A DNA stretch of 22,150 bases from Treponema sp. GTDB lineage: Bacteria > Spirochaetota > Spirochaetia > Treponematales > Breznakiellaceae. Under the pieces are notes generated by a model. That model was not told the origin of the DNA. It saw only the letters and a program-made list of their open reading frames with translations, and ran no database searches. The translations under genes and the position numbers were made by a program. The DNA is taken from NCBI GenBank assembly GCA_031264395.1, contig JAISEB010000328.1, positions 1 to 22,150 of the forward strand, given 5' to 3'. This document shows positions 6,736-14,604 of the stretch, piece after piece; the stretch's first letter is position 1; each line of letters begins with the position of its first letter.

Positions 6736-8115
6736 TTAGGGAGCTACATATTCCGAAATAATCCTGTTTGCTTCCTTTTCGGCCCATTCTATAGCCTGGG
6801 CCGCGCTCATGCGATTATAGACAACCTGCAGATAAGCCTGCTGCAAAGGTTCCGCGATTTCGCATTCCAGGGGCGTATTCATGTCAGGAATGGTCGCATT
6901 TGCGCCGATCCTCATCAGATCGGCCATTTGCTGTCCAAAATCGTCGAATATGGGTTTTAAAAGAGGATTGTCCCGCACGTTATTAAGGCAGGGAATATCG
7001 CCCGCGGCCGCAAAGTCGGCAGCCGCCTGTTCATCACTGAGCAGGAATTTCATGAACTCCCATGACGCGCGGCGCACCCGGTCCCGGGCTTCACCTTCCG
7101 GTACTCCCAATTCGTCGATAATCGCAAAATTACGGACAAAGGCATATGTATCGAATTTGCCCCGGGTGTTTCCGTCGGGAATAGGAATGGGACCGATAAC
7201 GTATTCAAAGTCGGGGGGTGCGTTTGCCTTGATCGATCTGATTAAGTCCGGCTGTCCCCGCGCCGAAGCCGCTATCCCGGAAATAAACGGATATGCGTCA
7301 TCGTCAAATATTTCTTTCGCGGCCCAACCGTTGTCGAATATGGTTTCAAAAAACTCAAGGGTTTTGATTCCGTTGGGATTGTTGAACATGACCGTCTTGC
7401 CGTCGGCATTGACAAGCTGGCTGCTACCGTTCGCGGCGATATAGAACGGATATACCATGAATTGCCATCTCCACCATTCTTCCTGTATCCATGGATTTAT
7501 GGCGTACCGGTTTTGTGAAGGATTGGTCACCTTTTTCGCGAAATCATAGTATTCGGAGTAGGTCTGGGGAGGTTTTGCCGGATCCCATCCGATCTGCTCA
7601 AGGTATTTTTTATTATAGTATATAACGTTTGGCCCCATGTACCATGATATCGAATAGGTGTTACCGTCTCTCCATGTATAATTCAGATCGGGATCGAAAC
7701 GGTTCATGATTTCCCTGAAATCAGGGAAATTGTTCAGCGGATAAAGAAGGCCGTGTTCAACATACCAGAGATCCTCAATATTGACCGACTGCTGTATGTT
7801 GGAATTGGTCCTCGACTGTATATAGGGCATCAGCATTTCGTTGTCGGTGTTATCCGGCGCCGTGCTTCCCGTTATCTTGATGTTGGGGAATTTCTTCTGA
7901 AATTCCTCTATCTGTTTTTGCCCCAAAGCTATGCGTTCCGGGGTTTCATAAAACCAGTAGCGGATGGTTGTTTCCGGCATGCCGGCAATATCAGACGCCG
8001 TAATCCAGTTGATTCCGGATGAACTTTCTGCCGACGATTTGCCCTTGCAACCGCAAAAAACGGACGCTGCCGCCAGCAAGGCAACTGCCAATAAAACGGT
8101 ATTTTTTCTAAACAT
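6736..8115 (-). CDS. Sugar ABC transporter solute-binding lipoprotein (family 1)
   Basis: A 459-residue extracytoplasmic binding protein that would capture the sugar and deliver it to the two permeases. The N terminus is a signal peptide (FRKNTVLLAVALLAAASVFCG) ending in a lipobox-like FCGC with C23 as the likely lipidated cysteine, followed by a charged/serine linker KGKSSAESSS. The mature part shows family 1 features: ETTIRYWFYETPE, IEEFQKKFPNIKITG, and a hinge-type segment with WYMGPNVIYYNKKYLEQIGWDPAKPPQTY, the classic Y-N-K-x-[LH]-F/L-E-x-x-G pattern. Aromatic residues are abundant, as expected for sugar stacking. GGAAGG about nine bases upstream supports the start. It follows a dehydrogenase gene after 81 bases. 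The ligand cannot be deduced. Confidence 0.93.
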   Translation of the reverse strand: MFRKNTVLLAVALLAAASVFCGCKGKSSAESSSGINWITASDIAGMPETTIRYWFYETPERIALGQKQIEEFQKKFPNIKITGSTAPDNTDNEMLMPYIQSRTNSNIQQSVNIEDLWYVEHGLLYPLNNFPDFREIMNRFDPDLNYTWRDGNTYSISWYMGPNVIYYNKKYLEQIGWDPAKPPQTYSEYYDFAKKVTNPSQNRYAINPWIQEEWWRWQFMVYPFYIAANGSSQLVNADGKTVMFNNPNGIKTLEFFETIFDNGWAAKEIFDDDAYPFISGIAASARGQPDLIRSIKANAPPDFEYVIGPIPIPDGNTRGKFDTYAFVRNFAIIDELGVPEGEARDRVRRASWEFMKFLLSDEQAAADFAAAGDIPCLNNVRDNPLLKPIFDDFGQQMADLMRIGANATIPDMNTPLECEIAEPLQQAYLQVVYNRMSAAQAIEWAEKEANRIISEYVAP

Positions 8116-8196
8116 TGCGTTTTTCCTTCCTTATTGATTTGAATTTGGAGACTAAAGCTGATTGAAAACATTGAGATCCGGTTTTCATGGTTCCAT

Positions 8197-9216
8197 TTAT
8201 TCCTGGGGATGAAGAATGACTTTTCCTGTCAATCCGTGTACAAACTGATCTAGAATGTAAGGCGCATCCTTGAGCGGAACCTTATGGCTAACCAGGCCGG
8301 ATACATCAAGACCGTTCCTGTATAGCGAAAGAATGTGCCGGAAGTCCGGCGCCGTAAAATAAAAAGCTCCTTTAACCGTTACCTCCTTGTGGATGATGTG
8401 ATTACTGGGAATGATTTCCAGGCCTTTATAATTTTCACCACAGAACATAACAGTTCCGCGGCATCTGACAAGTTCAAGCGCGTTAAGCTGGGCCCCGGGA
8501 TTACCGGAACATTCAATAATAATCTCAGGCCCTATGTTTTCCGTACGGGAATACAGTTCTTCCTTTATATTGTCCCTGGAAGGATCAAGCACCAGATCCG
8601 CTTTGACACGAGTCTTTATAAAATCACGTCTGAACGCGGAAGGCTCGCTGACAATGACAATCGCGCCGTAGTGTTTAAGCAGCGCGGTAACGCCCAAGCC
8701 AATAGGTCCCGCACCGGAAACAAAAACCGTCTGTCCGGCCTTGATCCCCAATTGTGAAAGAGCGCGGTTTGCGACTCCGACGGTATCGCCGCCCAGGAGA
8801 ACAAGCATATCGTACGGAATATCATCCGGCGCTTTGATAACACATTTCTCCGGCAGGGAAACATATTCCGCGTGAGTACGTCCTTCGTACTTCAAAGATC
8901 CGCAGAATTGATATAGTCCGTTTTTGCAGTAGAAACATTCACCGCAGCCGTCCATTATCTGGGTAACGATTCTGTCGCCGGTTTTAAAACTCTTTACATT
9001 GCCGGGATCGGCCACTTCACCGGCCATTTCATGACCGGGAATTTGATAACCTCCCATGCCCGTGAATTCCGATGGATCAGATAAATAACGCTTGTTTTCG
9101 CTTCCGCACAACGCGCTTGCGTGTACCTTGATTAATAAACGCCCCGGAGAAACGGCAGGCGCGGGAACTTCCGCTACATCCGCTTTGCCGGCGCCTAAAA
9201 ATCTAACTGCTCTCAT
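8197..9216 (-). CDS. Zinc-dependent MDR dehydrogenase (sorbitol/threonine dehydrogenase-like), first gene of operon
   Basis: A 339-residue NAD(P)-dependent medium-chain dehydrogenase. Catalytic zinc ligands: C37 (SALCGSEN), H62 and E63 (IPGHEMAGEV). The structural zinc loop is complete, with C91, C94, C97 and C105 in DGCGECFYCKNGLYQFC. The cofactor motif GAGPIG is at 168-173. This pattern fits polyol and threonine dehydrogenases. It is the promoter-proximal gene of the minus-strand operon, immediately downstream of the repeat-rich region 9217-9830. The only ribosome-binding candidate is GGGG about four to seven bases before the ATG, rather weak. In context it probably oxidises the sugar or polyol brought in by the transporter, or a product of the GH4 enzyme. 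The exact substrate is unknown. Confidence 0.9.
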   Translation of the reverse strand: MRAVRFLGAGKADVAEVPAPAVSPGRLLIKVHASALCGSENKRYLSDPSEFTGMGGYQIPGHEMAGEVADPGNVKSFKTGDRIVTQIMDGCGECFYCKNGLYQFCGSLKYEGRTHAEYVSLPEKCVIKAPDDIPYDMLVLLGGDTVGVANRALSQLGIKAGQTVFVSGAGPIGLGVTALLKHYGAIVIVSEPSAFRRDFIKTRVKADLVLDPSRDNIKEELYSRTENIGPEIIIECSGNPGAQLNALELVRCRGTVMFCGENYKGLEIIPSNHIIHKEVTVKGAFYFTAPDFRHILSLYRNGLDVSGLVSHKVPLKDAPYILDQFVHGLTGKVILHPQE

Positions 9217-9262
9217 GACTACCCCGTATTAACTGTTTTTAGCGGAACTTTGTCCGGAAACC

Positions 9263-9279
9263 AAATTTTCGCAAAATTT
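9263..9279. promoter_or_regulatory. AT-rich palindrome, possible operator
   Basis: AAATTTT, a CGC spacer and AAAATTT form a 17-base perfect inverted repeat 47 bases before the start of the first operon gene. Position and symmetry suit a repressor site in the operon leader. The protein that would bind it is not in the window, so this is inference from position. Confidence 0.45.
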
Positions 9280-9326
9280 CTTTTGTGTTTTCGTTATTCT
9301 TTCATTATTTGTTCCTGTTAAAACGC

Positions 9327-9355
9327 CATAAACCGGTGCGGTACGGTCGTGTAAA
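9327..9355 (-). promoter_or_regulatory. Candidate sigma-70 promoter of the sugar operon
   Basis: On the minus strand, TTTACA (9350-9355, five of six matches to the -35 consensus) is followed after 17 bases by TTTATG (9327-9332, three of six matches to the -10 consensus). Transcription would begin near 9320 and place the palindrome at 9263-9279 in the untranslated leader. The -10 is weak, so this is a candidate only. Confidence 0.3.
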
Positions 9356-9455
9356 GAAACGAATCTCGCCGGCCGCGCCTGTGCGCAGGGAAGAAGACAG
9401 ATCTCTCCCCTAAATTGCGTGACAAAGAAATGGTAATTGAGATGACGGTGAGTAT

Positions 9456-9523
<68 letters not shown>

Positions 9524-9596
9524 AAAAACCATGCCAAGTCCAAAGACTGGCTACACATATACACTCCTTTTCAAAACTTGCCCGGAAGCAGATTAC

Positions 9597-9631
9597 GCTT
9601 GTTCCAAAATTAACCGAGTTCTGGAACAAGC
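9597..9631. promoter_or_regulatory. 10-bp inverted repeat, possible operator or hairpin
   Basis: GCTTGTTCCA (9597-9606) and TGGAACAAGC (9622-9631) are perfect inverted repeats separated by 15 bases. No U-tract follows on either strand, so a protein-binding site is more likely than a terminator. The core TGGAAC/GTTCCA recurs at 9757-9769. Confidence 0.5.
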
Positions 9632-9712
9632 TTCATTATTCTATCATCAATGAAAAAAATACGCAAGGGCTTTTACAAAAAAATCCGGAAATCAGTCTGT
9701 GTTTCACGCACT

Positions 9713-9744
9713 AAAGAAAAATATACCCAAACCCGTTGGTATAC
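9713..9744 (-). terminator. Probable Rho-independent terminator of the fapA-family gene
   Basis: On the minus strand TATACC (9743-9738) and GGTATA (9727-9722) form a 6-bp stem, extendable by a G-T pair, directly followed by TTTTTCTTT. It lies about 90 bases after the stop of the FapA-family gene in the same direction. The stem is short, so efficiency may be modest. Confidence 0.5.
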
Positions 9745-9756
9745 TTCCCGCCGCAG

Positions 9757-9769
9757 TGGAACAGTTCCA
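9757..9769. promoter_or_regulatory. 13-base palindrome TGGAACAGTTCCA
   Basis: TGGAAC and GTTCCA flank a single A. The same half-site forms the inner ends of the inverted repeat at 9597-9631, so four copies of the half-site lie within about 170 bases. This suggests sites for one dimeric regulator. Function is inferred. Confidence 0.4.
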
Positions 9770-9830
9770 GTGAAAAGTGGTCAATAAGTATCCGCAGATC
9801 AATATTGTTTTCCGCCTCCCGGAGCCCCGC

Positions 9831-11297
9831 CTACAGCGGTTCCGCGATTACCTTGCCGGCGGCCCTGTCGAGCCTTACCCGTACTTTTCGCAGGGGTTCG
9901 GGGACAAAAAGGGCAACCTGGCAGATTTCTATGAGGGTGCCCGGGACAATTTCTCCCTGAACTTCGACAGAGGCGTTTTCGTCGGTGACGATGCGGCCAA
10001 GAAGATCGCTCACCGCGGCGGCGGCCTTTTTCTGTTCTTCGGTGAGCCGGTGGATGAGTTCCTCTATTTTGGCCCGCTGCCCGGAATCGGGTTGCGAATT
10101 TTCGTAAAGCTCGCGGAGCTTTTCCAGTTTCGCGGCGAGAATGCGCATCTGGTTGTTGTTCTTTTCCTTTTCCTGCTGGGCGGTGAAGTCGATGCCGCAG
10201 TGGATGCGGGTCGGTTTACCCGACTTTTTTCCTATGCCGCCCGCCCTTATTCCCCGGACCGCGTAGATGTCGCCTCCCAGAATGAGGCCCTTTTCCCCAA
10301 GGTCTATGTTTTCAAGCGTAAAGACGCTGGAATTGATGATCTCCGAATCGACGGTAATGGTTTTCCGGGCGGCCACACGGCAGTTTTCTATGAATTTGGT
10401 TTTAATGGCGCCGCCCGACTTTACAAGGGCGGGCCTTCTTCCTATGATGCCCCCGCTGACGACGAGATCTCCTTTGGTGATAACGTCGGTAACGTCAAAG
10501 GTCTGCTTGATCGTGACGGAACCGCCCGAATAGATCCTGAAACCGTCGGAAACGGGGCCCTCAATGACGACGTCGCCCGGAAAGATGATGTTTCCCGTGC
10601 CGTAGTCCACGGCGCCCTTTATGACCAGGGAATTCCGGACCGAAAGGACTTTCTTCTCCACAACAAGCTGCCCGTTGATCCCGGCAAGGATAAGTCTGCC
10701 GTCGATACGGGTATTTTCGCCGGCGCTGACCCCTTCGGGCCGTATTACCTCAAAGGGCAGCGGGACGCCGTGAACGTTCTTTCCCTCTTTTCCCTGCTTG
10801 TGGAACCGGAGTTTTGCCAGCGCCTGATCTTTTTTTACAATAACGAAAGGTGAATACGAACGGTGATCGATGCGCGCCTTTTCGTCCGGCCGGCGGGATT
10901 TTTCGATAAGAAGGGGGTTCATCTCGTAATATTCGGCAACTTCGTTTACCGGGGCGTCGCCTTTGGCTATGAGCACGTTCCTTACAGGCTTCCTGTCAAG
11001 GTTGCACGCCAGTACCGCCTCGCCGACGGCGTCCTGGCGCACGCCGTAGACGATGTTGAGTTTTTCAAGGGCCAGGACCGCCTGCTCATACGTAAGGGGC
11101 GCGCCCCGGCCGGAGGGGGGAGTAAAATCGGCCCTGACCTCAAGATCTCCGTCCAGGAAAGATACGGCGATGCCGCCGTCGTTTTGGTTTCCCGTAACGA
11201 CAGTCTGGCGGTTCATATCCTGCCCGTCCGTTCCGGCCGCCGTTCCTGTGTCCGCCGCCGCTTTTTTCTTCATAATAATAAATTCCGGAAAAACCAT
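9831..11297 (-). CDS. fapA: FapA family (DUF342) polymer-like beta-helix protein
   Basis: A 488-residue protein of the FapA/DUF342 family. Members are large cytoplasmic proteins linked to flagella or cell-surface functions, with an N-terminal domain, a right-handed beta-helix and a coiled coil; no enzyme activity is established. Seen here: a DUF342-like stretch from about residue 160 (GKNVHGVPLPFEVIRPEGVSAGENTRID...), short repeating beta strands rich in G and V (GAVDYGTGNIIFPGDVVIEGPVSDGFRIYSGGSVTI), the typical turn GGIIGR, and a charged coiled coil at about 375-440 (MRILAAKLEKLRELYEN...). Two starts are possible, 11297 and 11273 (MKKKAAAD); neither has a strong ribosome-binding site and I kept the longer. 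It is divergent from pgi. The gene symbol is by family and does not imply a proven flagellar role. Confidence 0.85.
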   Translation of the reverse strand: MVFPEFIIMKKKAAADTGTAAGTDGQDMNRQTVVTGNQNDGGIAVSFLDGDLEVRADFTPPSGRGAPLTYEQAVLALEKLNIVYGVRQDAVGEAVLACNLDRKPVRNVLIAKGDAPVNEVAEYYEMNPLLIEKSRRPDEKARIDHRSYSPFVIVKKDQALAKLRFHKQGKEGKNVHGVPLPFEVIRPEGVSAGENTRIDGRLILAGINGQLVVEKKVLSVRNSLVIKGAVDYGTGNIIFPGDVVIEGPVSDGFRIYSGGSVTIKQTFDVTDVITKGDLVVSGGIIGRRPALVKSGGAIKTKFIENCRVAARKTITVDSEIINSSVFTLENIDLGEKGLILGGDIYAVRGIRAGGIGKKSGKPTRIHCGIDFTAQQEKEKNNNQMRILAAKLEKLRELYENSQPDSGQRAKIEELIHRLTEEQKKAAAAVSDLLGRIVTDENASVEVQGEIVPGTLIEICQVALFVPEPLRKVRVRLDRAAGKVIAEPL

Positions 11298-11340
11298 TGC
11301 CTTTATTATCGGCTATATGGACGCCGTTTTCAAAATCCGC

Positions 11341-11369
11341 TTGCAAAAACAGGCGTTTTAACGTATGTT
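11341..11369 (+). promoter_or_regulatory. Candidate promoter of pgi
   Basis: TTGCAA (11341-11346) and TATGTT (11364-11369) are spaced 17 bases apart, each matching four of six consensus positions. They lie 39 bases before the pgi start codon in the 110-base divergent gap. Confidence 0.4.
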
Positions 11370-11407
11370 TATCCAGGATTAAAAGGCCGGCGTTGCGGAG
11401 GAGTTGC

Positions 11408-13006
11408 ATGAAATTTATCGATTTTGACAAGACCGAAGTGTACCGGGATCTGCAGAAGATAGCCTCGTCCTTCAGGAATTTTGATTTTGTTTCCCAGCTT
11501 GTCGCGACGCGGGTGGAAAAATACCGTACCCCTATGACCTCGGGCCTTGCCTTTTCCTGGGCGGCCAAAGCCGTGGATCAGGGCGTGCTCAAGCTGCTTC
11601 AGGCGCTTTCCGAAGAACAGGAGCTCGTCTCCAAATACCGGGCCCTTGTGGACGGCGAGGTGATGAACACCGGCGAAAACCGCAGGGTCCTGCACCACCT
11701 GCTCAGAAGCCGGGGCGGCCTTTCCGCCCTGGGGAACGCGGTAACCGAAAACGGAAGGGACATAGGCGCTTTTTACCGAGGGGAGAAGGAACGTTTTTCG
11801 GCTTTTGCCTCCGGGGTGCGGAGCGGGGAGATCACCGGAACGGGGGGGAAACCCTTTACCGCCTGTGTCCAGATCGGCATAGGCGGATCGGATCTGGGGC
11901 CGCGGGCGCTGTACCTTGCCCTTGAGCATTGGGCGGCAAAGGAAGGAAAACGGATCATCCCGGCGAAATTCATTTCCAATGTCGATCCGGACGACGCCTC
12001 GGCGGTTACTTCTTCCCTTCCCCTTGCCGAAACCCTCTTCATTCTGGTTTCCAAGAGCGGAACCACCCAGGAAACCCTGGCGAATGAGCTGTTTGTCAAG
12101 GATAAACTCCTCAAGGCGGGCCTTGATCCCGCCAAACACATTACGGCGGTCACGAGCGAGGGGAGTCCTCTGGCCCGTAATCCCGCCTATCTTGATTCCT
12201 TCTACATAGACGATTACATAGGCGGCCGGTATTCGTCGTCTTCGGCGGTGGGCGGCCTTGTCCTTTCGCTTGCCTTTGGCCCCGAAGTATTCGGCGAATT
12301 TCTTTCCGGCGCAGCGGAGGCGGATATTTCGGCGCTGGAGGGCGATATCCTCAAGAACGCGGCGATGCTTGACGCCCTTATCGGCGTGTGGGAGCGGAAA
12401 TTTCTGGGGTATCCCTGTACGGCGGTACTTCCCTACAGCCAGGCCCTTTCCCGTTTTCCCGCCCATCTTCAGCAGCTCGATATGGAGTCAAACGGCAAGC
12501 GGGTCAACCGCAACGGCCAGGTCCTTTCCTATTCCACGGGCCCCGTGGTATTCGGGGAGCCGGGAACCAACGGCCAGCATTCTTTTTATCAGATGCTTCA
12601 CCAGGGGACAGGCATTGTTCCGCTGCAGTTTATCGGTTTTACCGAAAGCCAGCGGCTTGACGATGTGGAAGTGGACGGCTCTGTCAGCCAGACCAAACTT
12701 GCCGCCAATCTGGCCGCGCAGATTGTGGCCTTTGCCAAGGGCCAGAAAGACGAGAACCGGAACAAGGAATTCCCCGGCGGGCGGCCTTCGGGCCTCATAT
12801 ACGGCAGGCGCCTTACCCCGGCGGTTTTGGGCGCCCTGCTTTCCCATTTTGAAAACAAGGTGATGTTTCAGGGTTTTGTGTGGAACATCAACAGTTTTGA
12901 TCAGGAAGGGGTTCAGCTGGGGAAGGTTCTTACCAAACGGGTGCTTGCCCGCCAGATGGGGGACCCGGCGCTGGGTTCGTACAGTAAACTCCTGGGGATC
13001 ATGTAG
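11408..13006 (+). CDS. pgi: Glucose-6-phosphate isomerase
   Basis: A 532-residue cytoplasmic enzyme interconverting glucose 6-phosphate and fructose 6-phosphate in glycolysis. Family signatures are complete: IGIGGSDLGPRALYLALEHW (156-175), the phosphate-binding SKSGTTQET (215-223), the PGI signature DYIGGRYSSSSAVGG (269-283), EPGTNGQHSFYQMLHQGT carrying the catalytic Glu/His region, and INSFDQEGVQLGK with the C-terminal active-site lysine at about 506. Length is normal for the long bacterial/eukaryotic class. The reading frame is open further upstream to 11297, but the ATG at 11408 is preceded by GGAGGAG at the right distance and begins MKFIDFDKTE, so it is the likely start. A flavin-reductase-like gene follows after 21 bases, probably co-transcribed. 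Confidence 0.97.
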   Translation: MKFIDFDKTEVYRDLQKIASSFRNFDFVSQLVATRVEKYRTPMTSGLAFSWAAKAVDQGVLKLLQALSEEQELVSKYRALVDGEVMNTGENRRVLHHLLRSRGGLSALGNAVTENGRDIGAFYRGEKERFSAFASGVRSGEITGTGGKPFTACVQIGIGGSDLGPRALYLALEHWAAKEGKRIIPAKFISNVDPDDASAVTSSLPLAETLFILVSKSGTTQETLANELFVKDKLLKAGLDPAKHITAVTSEGSPLARNPAYLDSFYIDDYIGGRYSSSSAVGGLVLSLAFGPEVFGEFLSGAAEADISALEGDILKNAAMLDALIGVWERKFLGYPCTAVLPYSQALSRFPAHLQQLDMESNGKRVNRNGQVLSYSTGPVVFGEPGTNGQHSFYQMLHQGTGIVPLQFIGFTESQRLDDVEVDGSVSQTKLAANLAAQIVAFAKGQKDENRNKEFPGGRPSGLIYGRRLTPAVLGALLSHFENKVMFQGFVWNINSFDQEGVQLGKVLTKRVLARQMGDPALGSYSKLLGIM

Positions 13007-13027
13007 GGCAATACTTTAGGAGCGGCT

Positions 13028-13600
13028 ATGAAACAGACAAACGCGGTTCCGGCCGGCGCGGGCTGGGTTTCCAAAAGCATACGGGATTTCCCGGGCTCCC
13101 CCGTGGCCCGCATAGGCAATGACTGGATGCTCGTTACATCGGGAGACGATCCTTTTTCGGGCGGCTGGAACACCATGACCGCTTCCTGGGGAGGCTTCGG
13201 GGTGCTCTGGGGCCGGGATATCGCCGTCATGTTCATACGGCAGTCGCGCCGTACCCTGGAATTCGCCGAACGGACGGATCTCTTTACCCTTTCGTTCTTC
13301 TCCGCCGGGTACAGGAAAGCCCTTGACTTCTGCGGCGAAAAGTCGGGCAGGGATTACGATAAAGCCGCCGAGACGGCCCTTACCCCCATCGTCTTCGAAA
13401 AGGAAGGCGCGGACGGCAAGGCCGCGCCCGCCACCGGTTTTGCCGAAGCGCAGGAGATCGTTATCTGCCGCAAACTCTACACCCATGATTTCGCGCCCGG
13501 CGGCTTTCTCGATCCTTCGATTGACAGCGGGTGTTATCCCCAAAAAGATTACCACAGAATGTTTATAGGCGAAGCGCTCGCGATGATGGTCAAGGGCTGA
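13028..13600 (+). CDS. Flavin reductase-like domain protein
   Basis: A 190-residue protein resembling the flavin-reductase-like, FMN-binding split-barrel family. Features seen: a strand pattern PVARIGNDWMLVTSGDDPFSGGWNTMTASWGGFGVLWGRDIAVMFIR (about 25-71), where the N-T-M-T-A-S-W run is the usual flavin-contacting segment, followed by R-x-T-L-E-F and TLSFF of the core barrel, and a C-terminal YPQKDYHRMFIGE. Such proteins use NAD(P)H to reduce flavin or act as small FMN proteins, and the physiological partner is unknown. TAGGAG seven bases upstream supports the start. It lies 21 bases after pgi and faces the M28 peptidase gene tail to tail with a 59-base gap. Confidence 0.8.
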   Translation: MKQTNAVPAGAGWVSKSIRDFPGSPVARIGNDWMLVTSGDDPFSGGWNTMTASWGGFGVLWGRDIAVMFIRQSRRTLEFAERTDLFTLSFFSAGYRKALDFCGEKSGRDYDKAAETALTPIVFEKEGADGKAAPATGFAEAQEIVICRKLYTHDFAPGGFLDPSIDSGCYPQKDYHRMFIGEALAMMVKG

Positions 13601-13659
13601 AAAGGGATGAAGGCGGCGGCCCCGCAAGGGAAACCGCGTTCACCGCGGCCCGGACAAGC

Positions 13660-14604
13660 TTACGTGGCGCAGAGGGCCGACGCGAAACGTATGACCTGAT
13701 CGTAATGTTCCGGGGTAAGCCTGAGGTAGCTGTCTGAAGGGCCGTTAAGGGTGCGCCATGTTTCGGGGATGAGGAGGCGGTCGGCCGTGTCCCGCCCCGT
13801 TCCGGCCAGGAGTATGTCGGCAAAGCCGGGCCGCAGCCGCAGAAGCGCCGCGTAAGAGGCGGCCTCGTTCTGGGGAAGCACCGTTATGGTCTGGGCCGGA
13901 AGCCCCGCCCGCAGAAAACCGGCGTCGTCCGAAAAGGGAGTGGGGGCGATAAGCACCTTTTCCAGCGTCAGGTAACGGGCGGTATCCAGCGCGGTGTTCC
14001 TCAGCGCCTGAATGATCTGCCTGGTTTTGATTACTCCCCGGCCGTCTTCGTTTTTAAGGAGATAATCCGTTGTGCCGGAGACAATGATGGTGTCCCCCGC
14101 GCCGCAGGCGTCGAATATGAATATGCGGGCGTCTGTCAGCCCCCCCCGGCGGAGGTAACCGGCCAGCGAAAAGGACCCTTGATCTTCGGGCCCTTCGTCC
14201 CCCGTCAGTTCTTCCTTGTCGGTCAAAATGATGATCCAGTAACTGGTTCCCTGTTTTTCAAGGCGGGCCGCCGTTTCAAGGAGCATGAACACGGCGGCGC
14301 TGTTGTCGTTGGCCCCGGAACTGCCTTCCACCCTGTCGTAGTGGGCGGCGAGGATGACGGGGCTCTTTCCCCTGAAGGGGAACCCCCCCGATCCCATGCC
14401 CTGTCCCGGCGGAAGTATAAAAAAGTGGCGGTTTTCCCCTATAGGGAGCACCACGGAATTGAGGGCAAGATCTTCGGTCAGCGCGGAAAGCAGCCCGTAC
14501 CGGTCCGCGCCGGGATCGATAAAATCGAAGAAACGGTCCCAGGGCCGCTTGTTGTACGGCTTTCCCCGCACGGACAGGCAGCGTTTATGGACCGCCTTCG
14601 TCAT
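13660..14604 (-). CDS. M28 family metallopeptidase-like protein
   Basis: A 314-residue protein of the M28 aminopeptidase family (two-zinc exopeptidases). Candidate metal and catalytic residues: H88 (AAHYDR), bridging D100 (GANDNSAA), E131/E132 (TDKEE) and D165 (IFDACGAGD). The fifth canonical ligand, usually His in an H-T-x-x-D segment near the C terminus, reads LNGPSDSY here, so that histidine appears to be Asn or to lie elsewhere. No signal peptide is visible (MTKAVHKRCLSVRGKPYNKRP), so a cytoplasmic location is likely. Its ATG overlaps the stop of the upstream gene by four bases (ATGA). It is the last gene of a four-gene translationally coupled operon. Peptidase activity is plausible but not assured. 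Confidence 0.82.
   Translation of the reverse strand: MTKAVHKRCLSVRGKPYNKRPWDRFFDFIDPGADRYGLLSALTEDLALNSVVLPIGENRHFFILPPGQGMGSGGFPFRGKSPVILAAHYDRVEGSSGANDNSAAVFMLLETAARLEKQGTSYWIIILTDKEELTGDEGPEDQGSFSLAGYLRRGGLTDARIFIFDACGAGDTIIVSGTTDYLLKNEDGRGVIKTRQIIQALRNTALDTARYLTLEKVLIAPTPFSDDAGFLRAGLPAQTITVLPQNEAASYAALLRLRPGFADILLAGTGRDTADRLLIPETWRTLNGPSDSYLRLTPEHYDQVIRFASALCAT

Noticed and set aside
9777..10853. 358-codon plus-strand frame opposite the FapA-family gene
   Set aside because: It is antisense to a gene with clear family features and has no recognisable motif.
11369..12466. 365-codon minus-strand frame opposite pgi
   Set aside because: pgi is unambiguous. The antisense product is rich in Lys, Arg and Gly with no domain.
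13601..13659. Possible bidirectional terminator in the convergent gap
   Set aside because: Only a 5-bp CCGCG/CGCGG stem and no U-tract on either strand.
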